Shown here: positions 9,701 to 16,025 of the stretch, piece by piece
How positions within the stretch are numbered: position 1 is the first letter of the stretch
Layout of the letters: the number at the start of each line of letters is the position of its first letter
Source: Streptomyces cucumeris
GTDB taxonomy: Bacteria; Actinomycetota; Actinomycetes; Streptomycetales; Streptomycetaceae
DNA length: 64,000 nucleotides
Assembly: GCF_024295805.1 (NCBI RefSeq)
Contig: NZ_JANCLX010000021.1
Location: forward strand, 86,031 to 150,030
Direction: 5' to 3'
Translations under genes and position numbers: made by a program
Notes under the pieces: generated by a model
Seen by the model: the letters and a program-made list of their open reading frames with translations, nothing else
Told to the model about the DNA's origin: nothing
Databases searched by the model: none

Positions 9701-11201
9701 CCTCGGCCTGGAGGGCGCGGACGGAGGCCACGAGGCGGCGGCCCGCCGGGGCCACCGCGTCCGCGAAGGTGAACGCCGTGGGACGTGGACGGTCGGTGGC
9801 CAGGACGATCCGCGCACCGGCCCGGCGGGCCGCGGCGGCCACCGCCTCGGCTCCCGGGACCGCCTGGGCGGCCAGCCCCGCCACGGCCTGGAGGCGGTGC
9901 CCCTCGGCCAGGCCGAGCACCCGCTCGCTGCCCCTGCGGCGGAGCGTTCCGGCGGCTTTGCTGCCGCTGCGGCCGGACAGCTCCAGCCGGTCCAGCGGGC
10001 CGAGCACCCAGCCGTCGTCCCGCCGCACCTCCAGGGGCGCGTCGGGGTCGAAGAGGTCGAAGAGCCGCTCACTGGCGCGTTCGGGATCCACACCGCCGAG
10101 CAGTTCCACGTCGACGGGTTCGTAGCGGTCCCCGCGGAGCGCGGCCTCGTCGAGGACGACGGTGTCGACCTGGCCCAGCCGCCGCAGGGAGCTGCGGTCC
10201 ATGGCCAGCACACCGCGCAGCGCCAGGAACCGGCCGAGGCTGGTCGCGAACCCCTCCCGGCCGGCCCCCGGGGCCTTGGGTATCGACGAGAACGCGACGG
10301 CCAGCCCGCGGCGGGGCCCGGCGAAGGGCGTGCTGAGCGCCCCGGCCAGCGCTCCGGTGGCCATCGAGCGCTCGGCGAAGACCTCCATCCGGTCCCGCGG
10401 GGTGGGACCCGGCCGTTCGACCACGATCGGCTCGGCCACCACGTCCTGGGGCCCGTGCACGAGCTGCGGCTCCATCGCCGCCCACGCCTCGCCCTCGGCC
10501 CCGGCCTCCCGCCACAGGGCCATGCGTTCCAGCAGGTCCAGCGCGAGCCCTCCGCCCCGGGTGGCCACCCCCTGGGTCAGCGCGCTGAGCACGGGCAGGG
10601 TGGCCTGGGTGGGCTCCCCCCGGGTGAGGGCCAGGGCGAGCCGCCGCAGCCGCGGATGGTTCTGGATCGCGGACACGGTGGCGCCCACCTCGGTGGGCAG
10701 TTTCAGCCACGGCGCCAGGCGCAGCACGGTGGCCACGCTCAGTCCCACCACATCGGCGGCCAGGACGGACAGGGACTGGGCGTCCCGGGGGCCGCCGGAG
10801 GGGTGGCGGGGTTCCGGCGCCCATTCGTCGAATTCCTCGCTGGGAACGGTGGGCACCTGCGCTTCCGCCCGTTCGACCAGGGCCATCAGCTCCAGCTCGG
10901 ACGGCGGCGGGGAGGCCACGGCCACCACGACCCGCTCGGAGGGGGCGTTCACCCGGGCCCACAGCACCCGCTGGTGCTCCTCCAGGGCCCGTTCCACCCG
11001 GCGTGCGACCTGCTCACCGCCGATGCCGTGCACTCCGTGCACCTCGATGTAGTAGCGCCCTGGGTACGACCAGACGCCGCGGTCCGTGGAGCGGACCAGT
11101 CGTCCGACGGCGGCGGCTGCCCGTGCCCCGGCGGACATCCCGTCCGTGATGGGCCCCAGCAGCGAGGACATGGGCAGGTGCAGCCCAGACAGCGGTGACA
11201 T
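6756..11201 (-). CDS. Large cation-translocating P-type ATPase (CtpI/CtpH-like)
   Basis: 1,481 aa, roughly twice a standard P-type ATPase. The N-terminal ~640 residues begin with a degenerate HMA-like fold (SYPGRYYIEVHGVHGIGGEQ) lacking CxxC, then a long soluble/membrane portion that includes a HAD-like segment. The catalytic half has the actuator motif TGES (785-788), the phosphorylation site DKTGTLTEG with Asp942, and the hinge TGDGANDAP (1222-1230), so it should be active. The C-terminal helices end near residue 1,465. Length and layout match the mycobacterial CtpI/CtpH class, whose ion is not settled. Start ATG 11201 has GGAGG about 10 bases upstream. It is divergent from the histone-like gene, 100 bases away. 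Confidence 0.88.
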   Translation of the reverse strand: MSPLSGLHLPMSSLLGPITDGMSAGARAAAAVGRLVRSTDRGVWSYPGRYYIEVHGVHGIGGEQVARRVERALEEHQRVLWARVNAPSERVVVAVASPPPSELELMALVERAEAQVPTVPSEEFDEWAPEPRHPSGGPRDAQSLSVLAADVVGLSVATVLRLAPWLKLPTEVGATVSAIQNHPRLRRLALALTRGEPTQATLPVLSALTQGVATRGGGLALDLLERMALWREAGAEGEAWAAMEPQLVHGPQDVVAEPIVVERPGPTPRDRMEVFAERSMATGALAGALSTPFAGPRRGLAVAFSSIPKAPGAGREGFATSLGRFLALRGVLAMDRSSLRRLGQVDTVVLDEAALRGDRYEPVDVELLGGVDPERASERLFDLFDPDAPLEVRRDDGWVLGPLDRLELSGRSGSKAAGTLRRRGSERVLGLAEGHRLQAVAGLAAQAVPGAEAVAAAARRAGARIVLATDRPRPTAFTFADAVAPAGRRLVASVRALQAEGAIVLLLSGNRRALGAADCGVGVHREGEPPAWGAHLLVGADLESAGLIVDAVGVAARVDRESALLSASGSGIGAVAALKAPRRQAAARGASAGTAAGTVAFCMGAWRARQLLARPMVPPVTTTPWHLMPVPRVLERLCTGTDGLSAEQAAARAGGGPRTGEPTGTSLPSAFVEELANPLTPVLAAGAALAAAVGSRTDAALVAAITGTSALVGGFQRVRTEKALAELFARSAVGARVRRGGTARLVTAGALVPGDIIALGPEDVVPADCRLLETDGLEVDESSLTGESLPVAKDPAPVVAAHLTERASMVYEGTTVSAGRAQAVVVATGPSTEVGRSLATARQAAPVTGVEARLTSLTRASLPIALGSAAAVSGAGLLHGHPLTENLASAVNLAVASVPEGLPFLVNAAQLAAARRLADLGALVRNPRTIEALGRAEVLCFDKTGTLTEGTLQLAAVSDGGGPLPADRLDSPRKAVLAAALRATPPARQSEPMAHQTDRAVVAGARRAGVAVRRGAPRWRRTDSLPFEPSRAYHATAGNTARGALLSVKGAPEGVLDRCVRRQTPGSPTATDLDEAAVRELTAAAEELAGAGRRVLAVAERPVRAGEELTDASVSELVFLGFIALADPVRTGAAPATARLREAGVQTVMLTGDHPATADAIAATVIDTPEPTVCTGPELDEMDDTELDALLPTVDVIARCSPHHKVRIVQAYQRLGKVVAMTGDGANDAPAIRLADVGIALGRRGTPAATAAADLVVTDDRLETIVSALMEGRAMWASVRAALAILIGGNFGEVTFSVVASALTGSTPLSARQIMLVNLLTDLAPALAIAVREPTGHTGERLLKEGPSRSLGTALTKEMLLRGLITAAGAGVAWTSARLTGRGRRARTVALAALVGTQLAQTLATGGLDRHVLIAGLGSAAVLAAIIQTPGVSHFFGCTPLGPLAWGITLGSIAAATLFGSALTPLVSELALRQPADGDEE

Positions 11202-11301
11202 CGGCCAGACCTCCGCTCCCCGGGCAGCCCGCCCGGTTCATCCCGATTACCCTGAAAAGGGAAGAAGATTCCGACGCTCATCACGTGTGGACGTGAGACC
11301 A

Positions 11302-12018
11302 GTGACCACTCCCACCAGTTCCCGCCGGGGTGGTTCCCCGGCGACGGCGAAGTCCGCGGGCGGCGGCCGGGCCACGAAGACCGCATCGGCCGGGTCGGCC
11401 GCGAAGGCCGCCGCGACATCCAGGAAGACGACGCCGAAGACGGCAACGGCCAAGAAGACCACGGCACAGAAGGCCACGGCGAAGGCGAAACCGGCGAAGA
11501 AGTCGACGGCGGCCTCGACGGCGAAGAAGACCCCGGCGACGGCCAAGAAGACCGCGGCGGCCTCGACGGCCAAGGCGACCAGGACCGCGGCGAAGGCGAC
11601 CAGGACCACGGACCGTCCCGCCAAGGCGGCGCGGACGTCGGCCGGGACGGCCAGGAACACCAAGGCCGAGAAGGCCGCGAAGCGCTCCCGGACGGCCAAG
11701 GCGGCGAAGGCCATGACCACCACGCGCAGCGACGGCCACCGCTCGGTGACCGTGACCATGCCCACGCTCGGCACCATGGGCCATGCCACGACCCGGGCGG
11801 CCGGCGGTGCCGCGCACGCGGCCATGATGCCCTTCCACGTCGCCCGGCGGATCCTGCCCGCCAAGGGCGGACTGCCCCTGTACGCGGGACTCGGAGCGCT
11901 CGGCGCCGTGGAGGTGCTCGAGTGGCCCGTGGCCGTCGGCATCGGCGTGGGCTACGCGGTGCTGCGCCGCGGCGGTGTGATGGCACCACCGTCCACCGGC
12001 CGCGAGGCCACCGCCTGA
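11302..12018 (+). CDS. Lysine/alanine-rich histone H1-like protein with C-terminal hydrophobic domain
   Basis: 238 aa from GTG 11302; GTG 11287 and 11293 are also in frame and none has a strong ribosome-binding site. Residues ~10-145 are a low-complexity tail of K, A, T and R (repeats such as AKKT, TAKK, KATRTA), like the tails of bacterial H1-like and HupS-type proteins that coat DNA. Residues ~150-185 are ordinary sequence. A 30-residue hydrophobic stretch (LPLYAGLGALGAVEVLEWPV, then AVGIGVGYAVL, about 190-221) could enter the membrane. DNA binding plus membrane anchoring is therefore a reasonable hypothesis. The neighbouring divergent gene is the large P-type ATPase. Confidence 0.7.
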   Translation: MTTPTSSRRGGSPATAKSAGGGRATKTASAGSAAKAAATSRKTTPKTATAKKTTAQKATAKAKPAKKSTAASTAKKTPATAKKTAAASTAKATRTAAKATRTTDRPAKAARTSAGTARNTKAEKAAKRSRTAKAAKAMTTTRSDGHRSVTVTMPTLGTMGHATTRAAGGAAHAAMMPFHVARRILPAKGGLPLYAGLGALGAVEVLEWPVAVGIGVGYAVLRRGGVMAPPSTGREATA

Positions 12019-12079
12019 CGGCGCCCGCCCCCTTCTTCGTACACCGGTCCGGCCGGTGTCTCCGGCCTGCCTCCACCCC

Positions 12080-12119
12080 GCGCTACCGGATGGTGCGTCA
12101 ATGCACCAACCGGTAGCGC
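12080..12119. terminator. Long hairpin downstream of the histone-like gene
   Basis: A 10-bp perfect outer stem (GCGCTACCGG 12080-12089 with CCGGTAGCGC 12110-12119), a 2-nt internal mismatch on each side, then an inner stem GGTGCGT/ATGCACC with one G-U pair. There is no T-tract, as is common for Streptomyces terminators. It lies 61 bases after the stop of the upstream gene. Confidence 0.7.
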
Positions 12120-12238
12120 ACGTTCGGGCATAAACGGTCACGGCTGCGGGGGATTCGGTCAAGAAGATTGGCCCAGATCATTGGTATACACCGAGAAGTT
12201 CATCTAACACCCGTCACGCGAACTCCCCTAGGAAAGCG

Positions 12239-12901
12239 GTGAGTCCCTTGGCCCTCCCCCACACCGCCCGGGTCGTCCCCCGTCCCTCCGGCCCGGCCCT
12301 GCGCGCCATGCCACGGCACGCGACCGGCATGGCCACACTTGCGCCCGGTCTCCAAGTGCTGGCCGGGGACCACGACTTCTTCCGGCATTTCGGAGGCTCC
12401 TCGGCCGACCTGTGCGGCCGCCATCTCTTCGAGCTGCTGCACCCCAGCGCTCCAGCCGTGCTGCGGGAGCACTTCTCCCGGCTGCACGACGGGCGGCGCA
12501 CCCGGTTCACCGAGCGCGTCGTGGGATACCGCTCACCTGACCACGTGTTTTCCGGAGAGCTGACCGGTACCGCGATCCAGGGCCGGTCCCACCGGCTGTC
12601 GGCCATCGTCGTGCTGATCAAACCGGATGACACGCGGTTCCCGGGCGCCCAGCCCGCCCAGCGCACCCTGCTGTCGCCCCTGGAGGCCCGGATACTCGAG
12701 GGCGTCGCCACCGGCGCCTCGACGCAGGAGCTGGCCGGGAAGCTCTACCTGAGCCGGCAGGGCGTGGAGTACCACGTGGGATCGATGCTGCGGAAGCTCA
12801 AGGCGCCCAACCGGGCAGCGCTGGTGGCGCGGGCCTACGCGGCGGGAATGCTGACGGTGGGCACCTGGCCCGCCACGGTGCGGCCGGACTTCGTCAAGTA
12901 A
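12239..12901 (+). CDS. PAS-LuxR transcriptional regulator
   Basis: 220 aa from GTG 12239. The only nearby ribosome-binding site, GGAAAG at 12231-12236, is very close, so ATG 12308 is an alternative. A PAS-like sensory fold is at about residues 30-130 (GMATLAPGLQVLAGDHDFFR, then GRHLFELLHPSAPAVL). A LuxR-type HTH follows at about 145-205 (LSPLEARILEGVATGASTQE, then KLYLSRQGVEYHVGSMLRKL). The order PAS then LuxR and the size resemble the PimM class of polyene regulators, but small PAS-LuxR proteins of this type are also frequent outside biosynthetic clusters. It is monocistronic, bounded by hairpins on both sides. Confidence 0.75.
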   Translation: MSPLALPHTARVVPRPSGPALRAMPRHATGMATLAPGLQVLAGDHDFFRHFGGSSADLCGRHLFELLHPSAPAVLREHFSRLHDGRRTRFTERVVGYRSPDHVFSGELTGTAIQGRSHRLSAIVVLIKPDDTRFPGAQPAQRTLLSPLEARILEGVATGASTQELAGKLYLSRQGVEYHVGSMLRKLKAPNRAALVARAYAAGMLTVGTWPATVRPDFVK

Positions 12902-12957
12902 CGGCCCGGCGGGCGGTCTTCCGGGCAGCGATTCGGGCATGATCCGGGCACCGTTCC

Positions 12958-12988
12958 GATGGCCGACGGGCATCCCCCGTCGGCCATC
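12958..12988 (+). terminator. Rho-independent-type hairpin after the PAS-LuxR gene
   Basis: Perfect 13-bp stem: GATGGCCGACGGG (12958-12970) pairs with CCCGTCGGCCATC (12976-12988) across a 5-nt loop. It lies 57 bases after the stop codon and before the promoter of the lipoprotein operon. Confidence 0.75.
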
Positions 12989-13030
12989 CGCCGTTTTCCC
13001 CGCCGCCCGGTGGGCACCCGGGCCCCTCGG

Positions 13031-13036
13031 TAGGCT
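13031..13036 (+). promoter_or_regulatory. -10 box of the lipoprotein/two-component operon
   Basis: TAGGCT matches the Streptomyces housekeeping -10 consensus TAGxxT and ends 9 bases before ATG 13046. There is no ribosome-binding site in that interval. This points to a leaderless or near-leaderless transcript. No convincing -35 box is visible, so activation may be required. Confidence 0.5.
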
Positions 13037-13045
13037 GGCAGCGCT

Positions 13046-13846
13046 ATGCACTCCTCCCCCTGCGACCCCTCCGAACGGCGCACGGCCCGGCGGCTGGCCC
13101 GGGCCCGGTCGGCGCGCGGTGTCCTCCCCGTTCTGCTGGCGGCCGGTGTGGCCCTCGGCACGGCCGGTTGCGCACCCCAGGCCGGACCGCACGACGGCGG
13201 CGCGGCGCCCAAGCTGTCCGCGCCCACCAGCGCCTCCCCGCTGTGGCCGCGCTACACCCCGTCGTCCAGCCCCCAGCCGGGCAAGACCCCGCCCCCCTAC
13301 GTCCGGTATCTGCCGCTCGAGAAGGTGCGGGTGCCCAAGGACGGTGTGACCGCGCTGTCGGCGCGGACGCTGCTGGAGAGCGATCCCAACCTCCCGGCCA
13401 TCGTGCCGATGTCGGTCAGACCCTGCCCCGGACGCGACTGCCCCATGCGCAAGGCCGTGCACCGCGATCTGACCGGGGACGGCCGGGACGAGATGGTGGT
13501 GGCGGTCGATCTGCCCAAGTTCGACCGGACGTTGCTGCAGGTCTACTGGGCGTCGGGACGGACGGTCCGGCCGATCCTGGTGTTCTGGGGCCCGCTGGGG
13601 CTGGGCGGTGACACCTACGGACACGATCTGCTGGTCACCGCGACCGGCGACGCGGGCCGGTACACCACCCGCTTCCACTGGAACGGCAAGGTGATGGCGG
13701 CCGTTTCACCCGGCGATGCCACCAGCAGCCCGCCGGAGGGCCGGGCCCCCGGCGACCCCGGCGACCTCGGCGGACCGGACAGCGGGCTGGGCCCGGACGA
13801 CGGCACCGGTACGGACACCGGCACGGATACGAGGACGAGCCCATGA
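13046..13846 (+). CDS. Secreted lipoprotein, CseA-like partner of the two-component system
   Basis: 266 aa. A basic N terminus (RRTARRLARARS) precedes a hydrophobic signal and the lipobox LGTAGC, so the mature protein should be lipid-anchored outside the membrane from Cys42. A Pro/Ser-rich linker follows, then a globular part with an FG-GAP/VCBS-like calcium-type loop (HRDLTGDGRDEMVVAVDL), and a low-complexity Gly/Asp/Thr tail. Its stop overlaps the response-regulator start by 4 bases. The order lipoprotein, regulator, kinase is that of cseA-cseB-cseC, where CseA damps the envelope-stress response. Here no sigE gene precedes it. Modulating the kinase is the likely role, by analogy. Confidence 0.75.
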   Translation: MHSSPCDPSERRTARRLARARSARGVLPVLLAAGVALGTAGCAPQAGPHDGGAAPKLSAPTSASPLWPRYTPSSSPQPGKTPPPYVRYLPLEKVRVPKDGVTALSARTLLESDPNLPAIVPMSVRPCPGRDCPMRKAVHRDLTGDGRDEMVVAVDLPKFDRTLLQVYWASGRTVRPILVFWGPLGLGGDTYGHDLLVTATGDAGRYTTRFHWNGKVMAAVSPGDATSSPPEGRAPGDPGDLGGPDSGLGPDDGTGTDTGTDTRTSP

Positions 13847-14625
13847 CCTCCCCCTACCCCCCGCCCGGCCCGTCCCCGGTACCCGGGTCCTTGGCCGCGC
13901 CCGGGTCCGCGTCCGAGGCGCGCATCCTGCTCGTCGAGGACGACGAGGTCATCCGCAACACGGTGCGGATGGCGCTGGAGCGGTACGGCTTCACCGTGCA
14001 CACCGCGGGCGACGGCCTCACCGGTCTCGAGGTGTTCCGCGAGGCACGGCCCGATCTGCTGCTCCTGGACGTCATGCTGCCCGAACTGGACGGCATCGGA
14101 CTGTGCCGCAGGGTCCGCGAGTTCAGCCTCGCCCCGATCCTGATGATGTCCGCGCGGGGCGATTCGCTGGACGTCGTCTCCGGTCTGGAGGCGGGCGCCG
14201 ACGACTACGTGGTCAAGCCGTGTGAGAGCGCGGTCCTGGTGGCCCGTATCCGTTCACTGCTGCGCCGTGCCTCGTTCGCGCCGGTCCTCCGCTCCGGAAC
14301 ACCGGCCCGGGCGGACGGCGCGGAGCCCGCGGGCGAACCGGACACCCTCGTCTTCGGCGATCTGACCATCGACACCCTCGGTATGGAGGTGCGGCGGGAG
14401 GGCGAACCGCTCGCGCTGACCCCCACCGAGCTGCGGATGCTGCTGGAGTTCGCCGGTTCACCGGGGGTCGTGCTGGAGCGCCGCACCCTGCTCAGCCGGG
14501 TCTGGGACCACGCGTGGCAGGGCGACACCCGGGTGGTGGACCTCCATGTGCAGCGGCTGCGGGCGAAGATAGGCGCCGAGCGGATCGAAACCGTCCGTGG
14601 CTTCGGCTACAAGCTGCGGCGCTGA
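13843..14625 (+). CDS. OmpR/PhoB-family response regulator (CseB-like)
   Basis: 260 aa. Receiver domain at residues ~26-140, with acidic pocket Asp33/Asp34, phospho-acceptor Asp76 (LLLLDVMLPELDG) and Lys125 (YVVKPCES). A ~30-residue variable linker is followed by a winged-helix DNA-binding domain at ~165-260, ending ETVRGFGYKLRR. The domain boundaries and the sequence around the receiver and wing are very like CseB of the sigE operon. An extra Pro-rich stretch of ~20 residues precedes the receiver. It overlaps the lipoprotein gene by 4 bases and is followed after 2 bases by the kinase. Confidence 0.9.
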   Translation: MTSPYPPPGPSPVPGSLAAPGSASEARILLVEDDEVIRNTVRMALERYGFTVHTAGDGLTGLEVFREARPDLLLLDVMLPELDGIGLCRRVREFSLAPILMMSARGDSLDVVSGLEAGADDYVVKPCESAVLVARIRSLLRRASFAPVLRSGTPARADGAEPAGEPDTLVFGDLTIDTLGMEVRREGEPLALTPTELRMLLEFAGSPGVVLERRTLLSRVWDHAWQGDTRVVDLHVQRLRAKIGAERIETVRGFGYKLRR

Positions 14626-14627
14626 CC

Positions 14628-15887
14628 ATGGCTCTGCGATGGCGTATCACGGCGCTGGTGGCGGCGGCCACCTGTGCCGTCGCGGCGGCGGTCGGGGTGC
14701 TGGTGCACCACGCCTCCCGGGACCGGGAGCTGTCCCAGGCCCGTGACACCGCCCGGACCACCCTGGACCGGGCCGCGCTCATCTACGCCCGCACCGGCGG
14801 GGTCCAGGGTTCCGGCGCGGTGATGGACGCGCCGAGAGTGCCCGACGGACTGCAGCGGCTGGTCCGGCGGGGCCACCAGGGCACCGAGTTCACCACCGGG
14901 GCCGACGGACCCGCGATGTGGGCGGCCCGGCCCGCCCCGGACGGCCATGTGCTCTCCGTACACATCGATATGAACACCCCGATGCGGGACATCGGTGCAC
15001 TGGACACCAACATCATCCTGGCCGGTCTGGTGACCACCGCCGTGGTGCTGCCGCTGGGCGTGGTGACCGCCGAGCGGATGAGCCGCCGGCTGCGGACCGC
15101 GGCGGCCACCGCGCGCCGGATCGCCGCCGGTGACCTGGACGCCCGGATCTCCGCCGGTCCGCGGCCCCATGACGAGATCGCCGAGATCTCCGGGGCCGTG
15201 GACTCGATGGCGGCCGCCCTCCAGGAACGGCTGCGCGGGGAGCAGCGGTTCACCGCCGATGTGGCACATGAGCTGCGCACCCCGCTGATGGGCCTGGTGA
15301 CCGCCGCCGAACTGCTGCCGCCCGGTGAGGCCGCCGGATATGTACAGGACCGGGTACGGGTGCTGAGCACTCTGGTCGAGGACCTGTTGGAGATCTCACG
15401 GCTGGACGCGGGGGCGGAGGAGCCCGATCTGTCGCCCTGTCCGCTGCGGCCCCTCCTGGAGGAGGCGATCGCCCGTACCGGGCTGTCCGCCCGGTTGCGC
15501 ACCCCGGAGGACGGCACCGGCCCCGAGGGCGGTACGCGGGTGTGCACCGACCCCCGCCGGCTGGAGCGCATCGTGGCCAACCTCGTGGTCAACGCCCATC
15601 GGCACGGCAAGGAGCCGGTGGAGGTGACGGTGGCCGCGGACGGCCGGACGGTGACCGTCCGGGACCACGGCTCCGGCTATCCGGACGATCTGCTGGAGAA
15701 CGGCCCCCAGCGGTTCCGCACCGGTGTCCGCGAACGCGGCCGCGGCCACGGTCTGGGGCTGACCATCGCGGCCGGCCAGGCCCGGGTGATCGGCGCGGCG
15801 CTGGAGTTCGGCAACGCGCCGGACGGCGGCGCGGTGGCCACGCTCCGGCTGCCCGAGGGCCCGGCGCGCGGGGCGATACACGGCTGA
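14628..15887 (+). CDS. Membrane sensor histidine kinase (CseC-like)
   Basis: 419 aa from ATG 14628, 2 bases after the regulator stop. TM1 is at ~7-27, an extracellular sensor of ~95 residues follows, and TM2 is at ~127-146. Then come HAMP (RRLRTAAATARRIAAGDLDA), the dimerisation H-box with His214 in FTADVAHELRTPL, and an HATPase with N-box (NLVVNAHRHGK), G1 (VRDHGSGYPDD) and G2 (GHGLGLTI). All catalytic elements are present. The short extracytoplasmic loop and the lipoprotein partner suggest that it senses cell-envelope state. Confidence 0.9.
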   Translation: MALRWRITALVAAATCAVAAAVGVLVHHASRDRELSQARDTARTTLDRAALIYARTGGVQGSGAVMDAPRVPDGLQRLVRRGHQGTEFTTGADGPAMWAARPAPDGHVLSVHIDMNTPMRDIGALDTNIILAGLVTTAVVLPLGVVTAERMSRRLRTAAATARRIAAGDLDARISAGPRPHDEIAEISGAVDSMAAALQERLRGEQRFTADVAHELRTPLMGLVTAAELLPPGEAAGYVQDRVRVLSTLVEDLLEISRLDAGAEEPDLSPCPLRPLLEEAIARTGLSARLRTPEDGTGPEGGTRVCTDPRRLERIVANLVVNAHRHGKEPVEVTVAADGRTVTVRDHGSGYPDDLLENGPQRFRTGVRERGRGHGLGLTIAAGQARVIGAALEFGNAPDGGAVATLRLPEGPARGAIHG

Positions 15888-16025
15888 TACACGATCGAGC
15901 GGCAGTCGAGGGACGGCCGATCCCGGGCCGAGACGCCGTGGTGCGGATCCGAAGATCTTCCCTCCGGAGGATGACGGCGGCCCGCCGCGCACCCCGTACG
16001 GCGGGATCGACGGAGGTGCTCGCCC

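Noticed and set aside
6537..11198. Very long rightward open frame (1,553 codons) opposite the P-type ATPase gene
   Set aside because: Antisense shadow of a GC-rich gene; low-complexity Gly/Arg/Gln composition, no recognisable domain, while the opposite strand has complete catalytic motifs.
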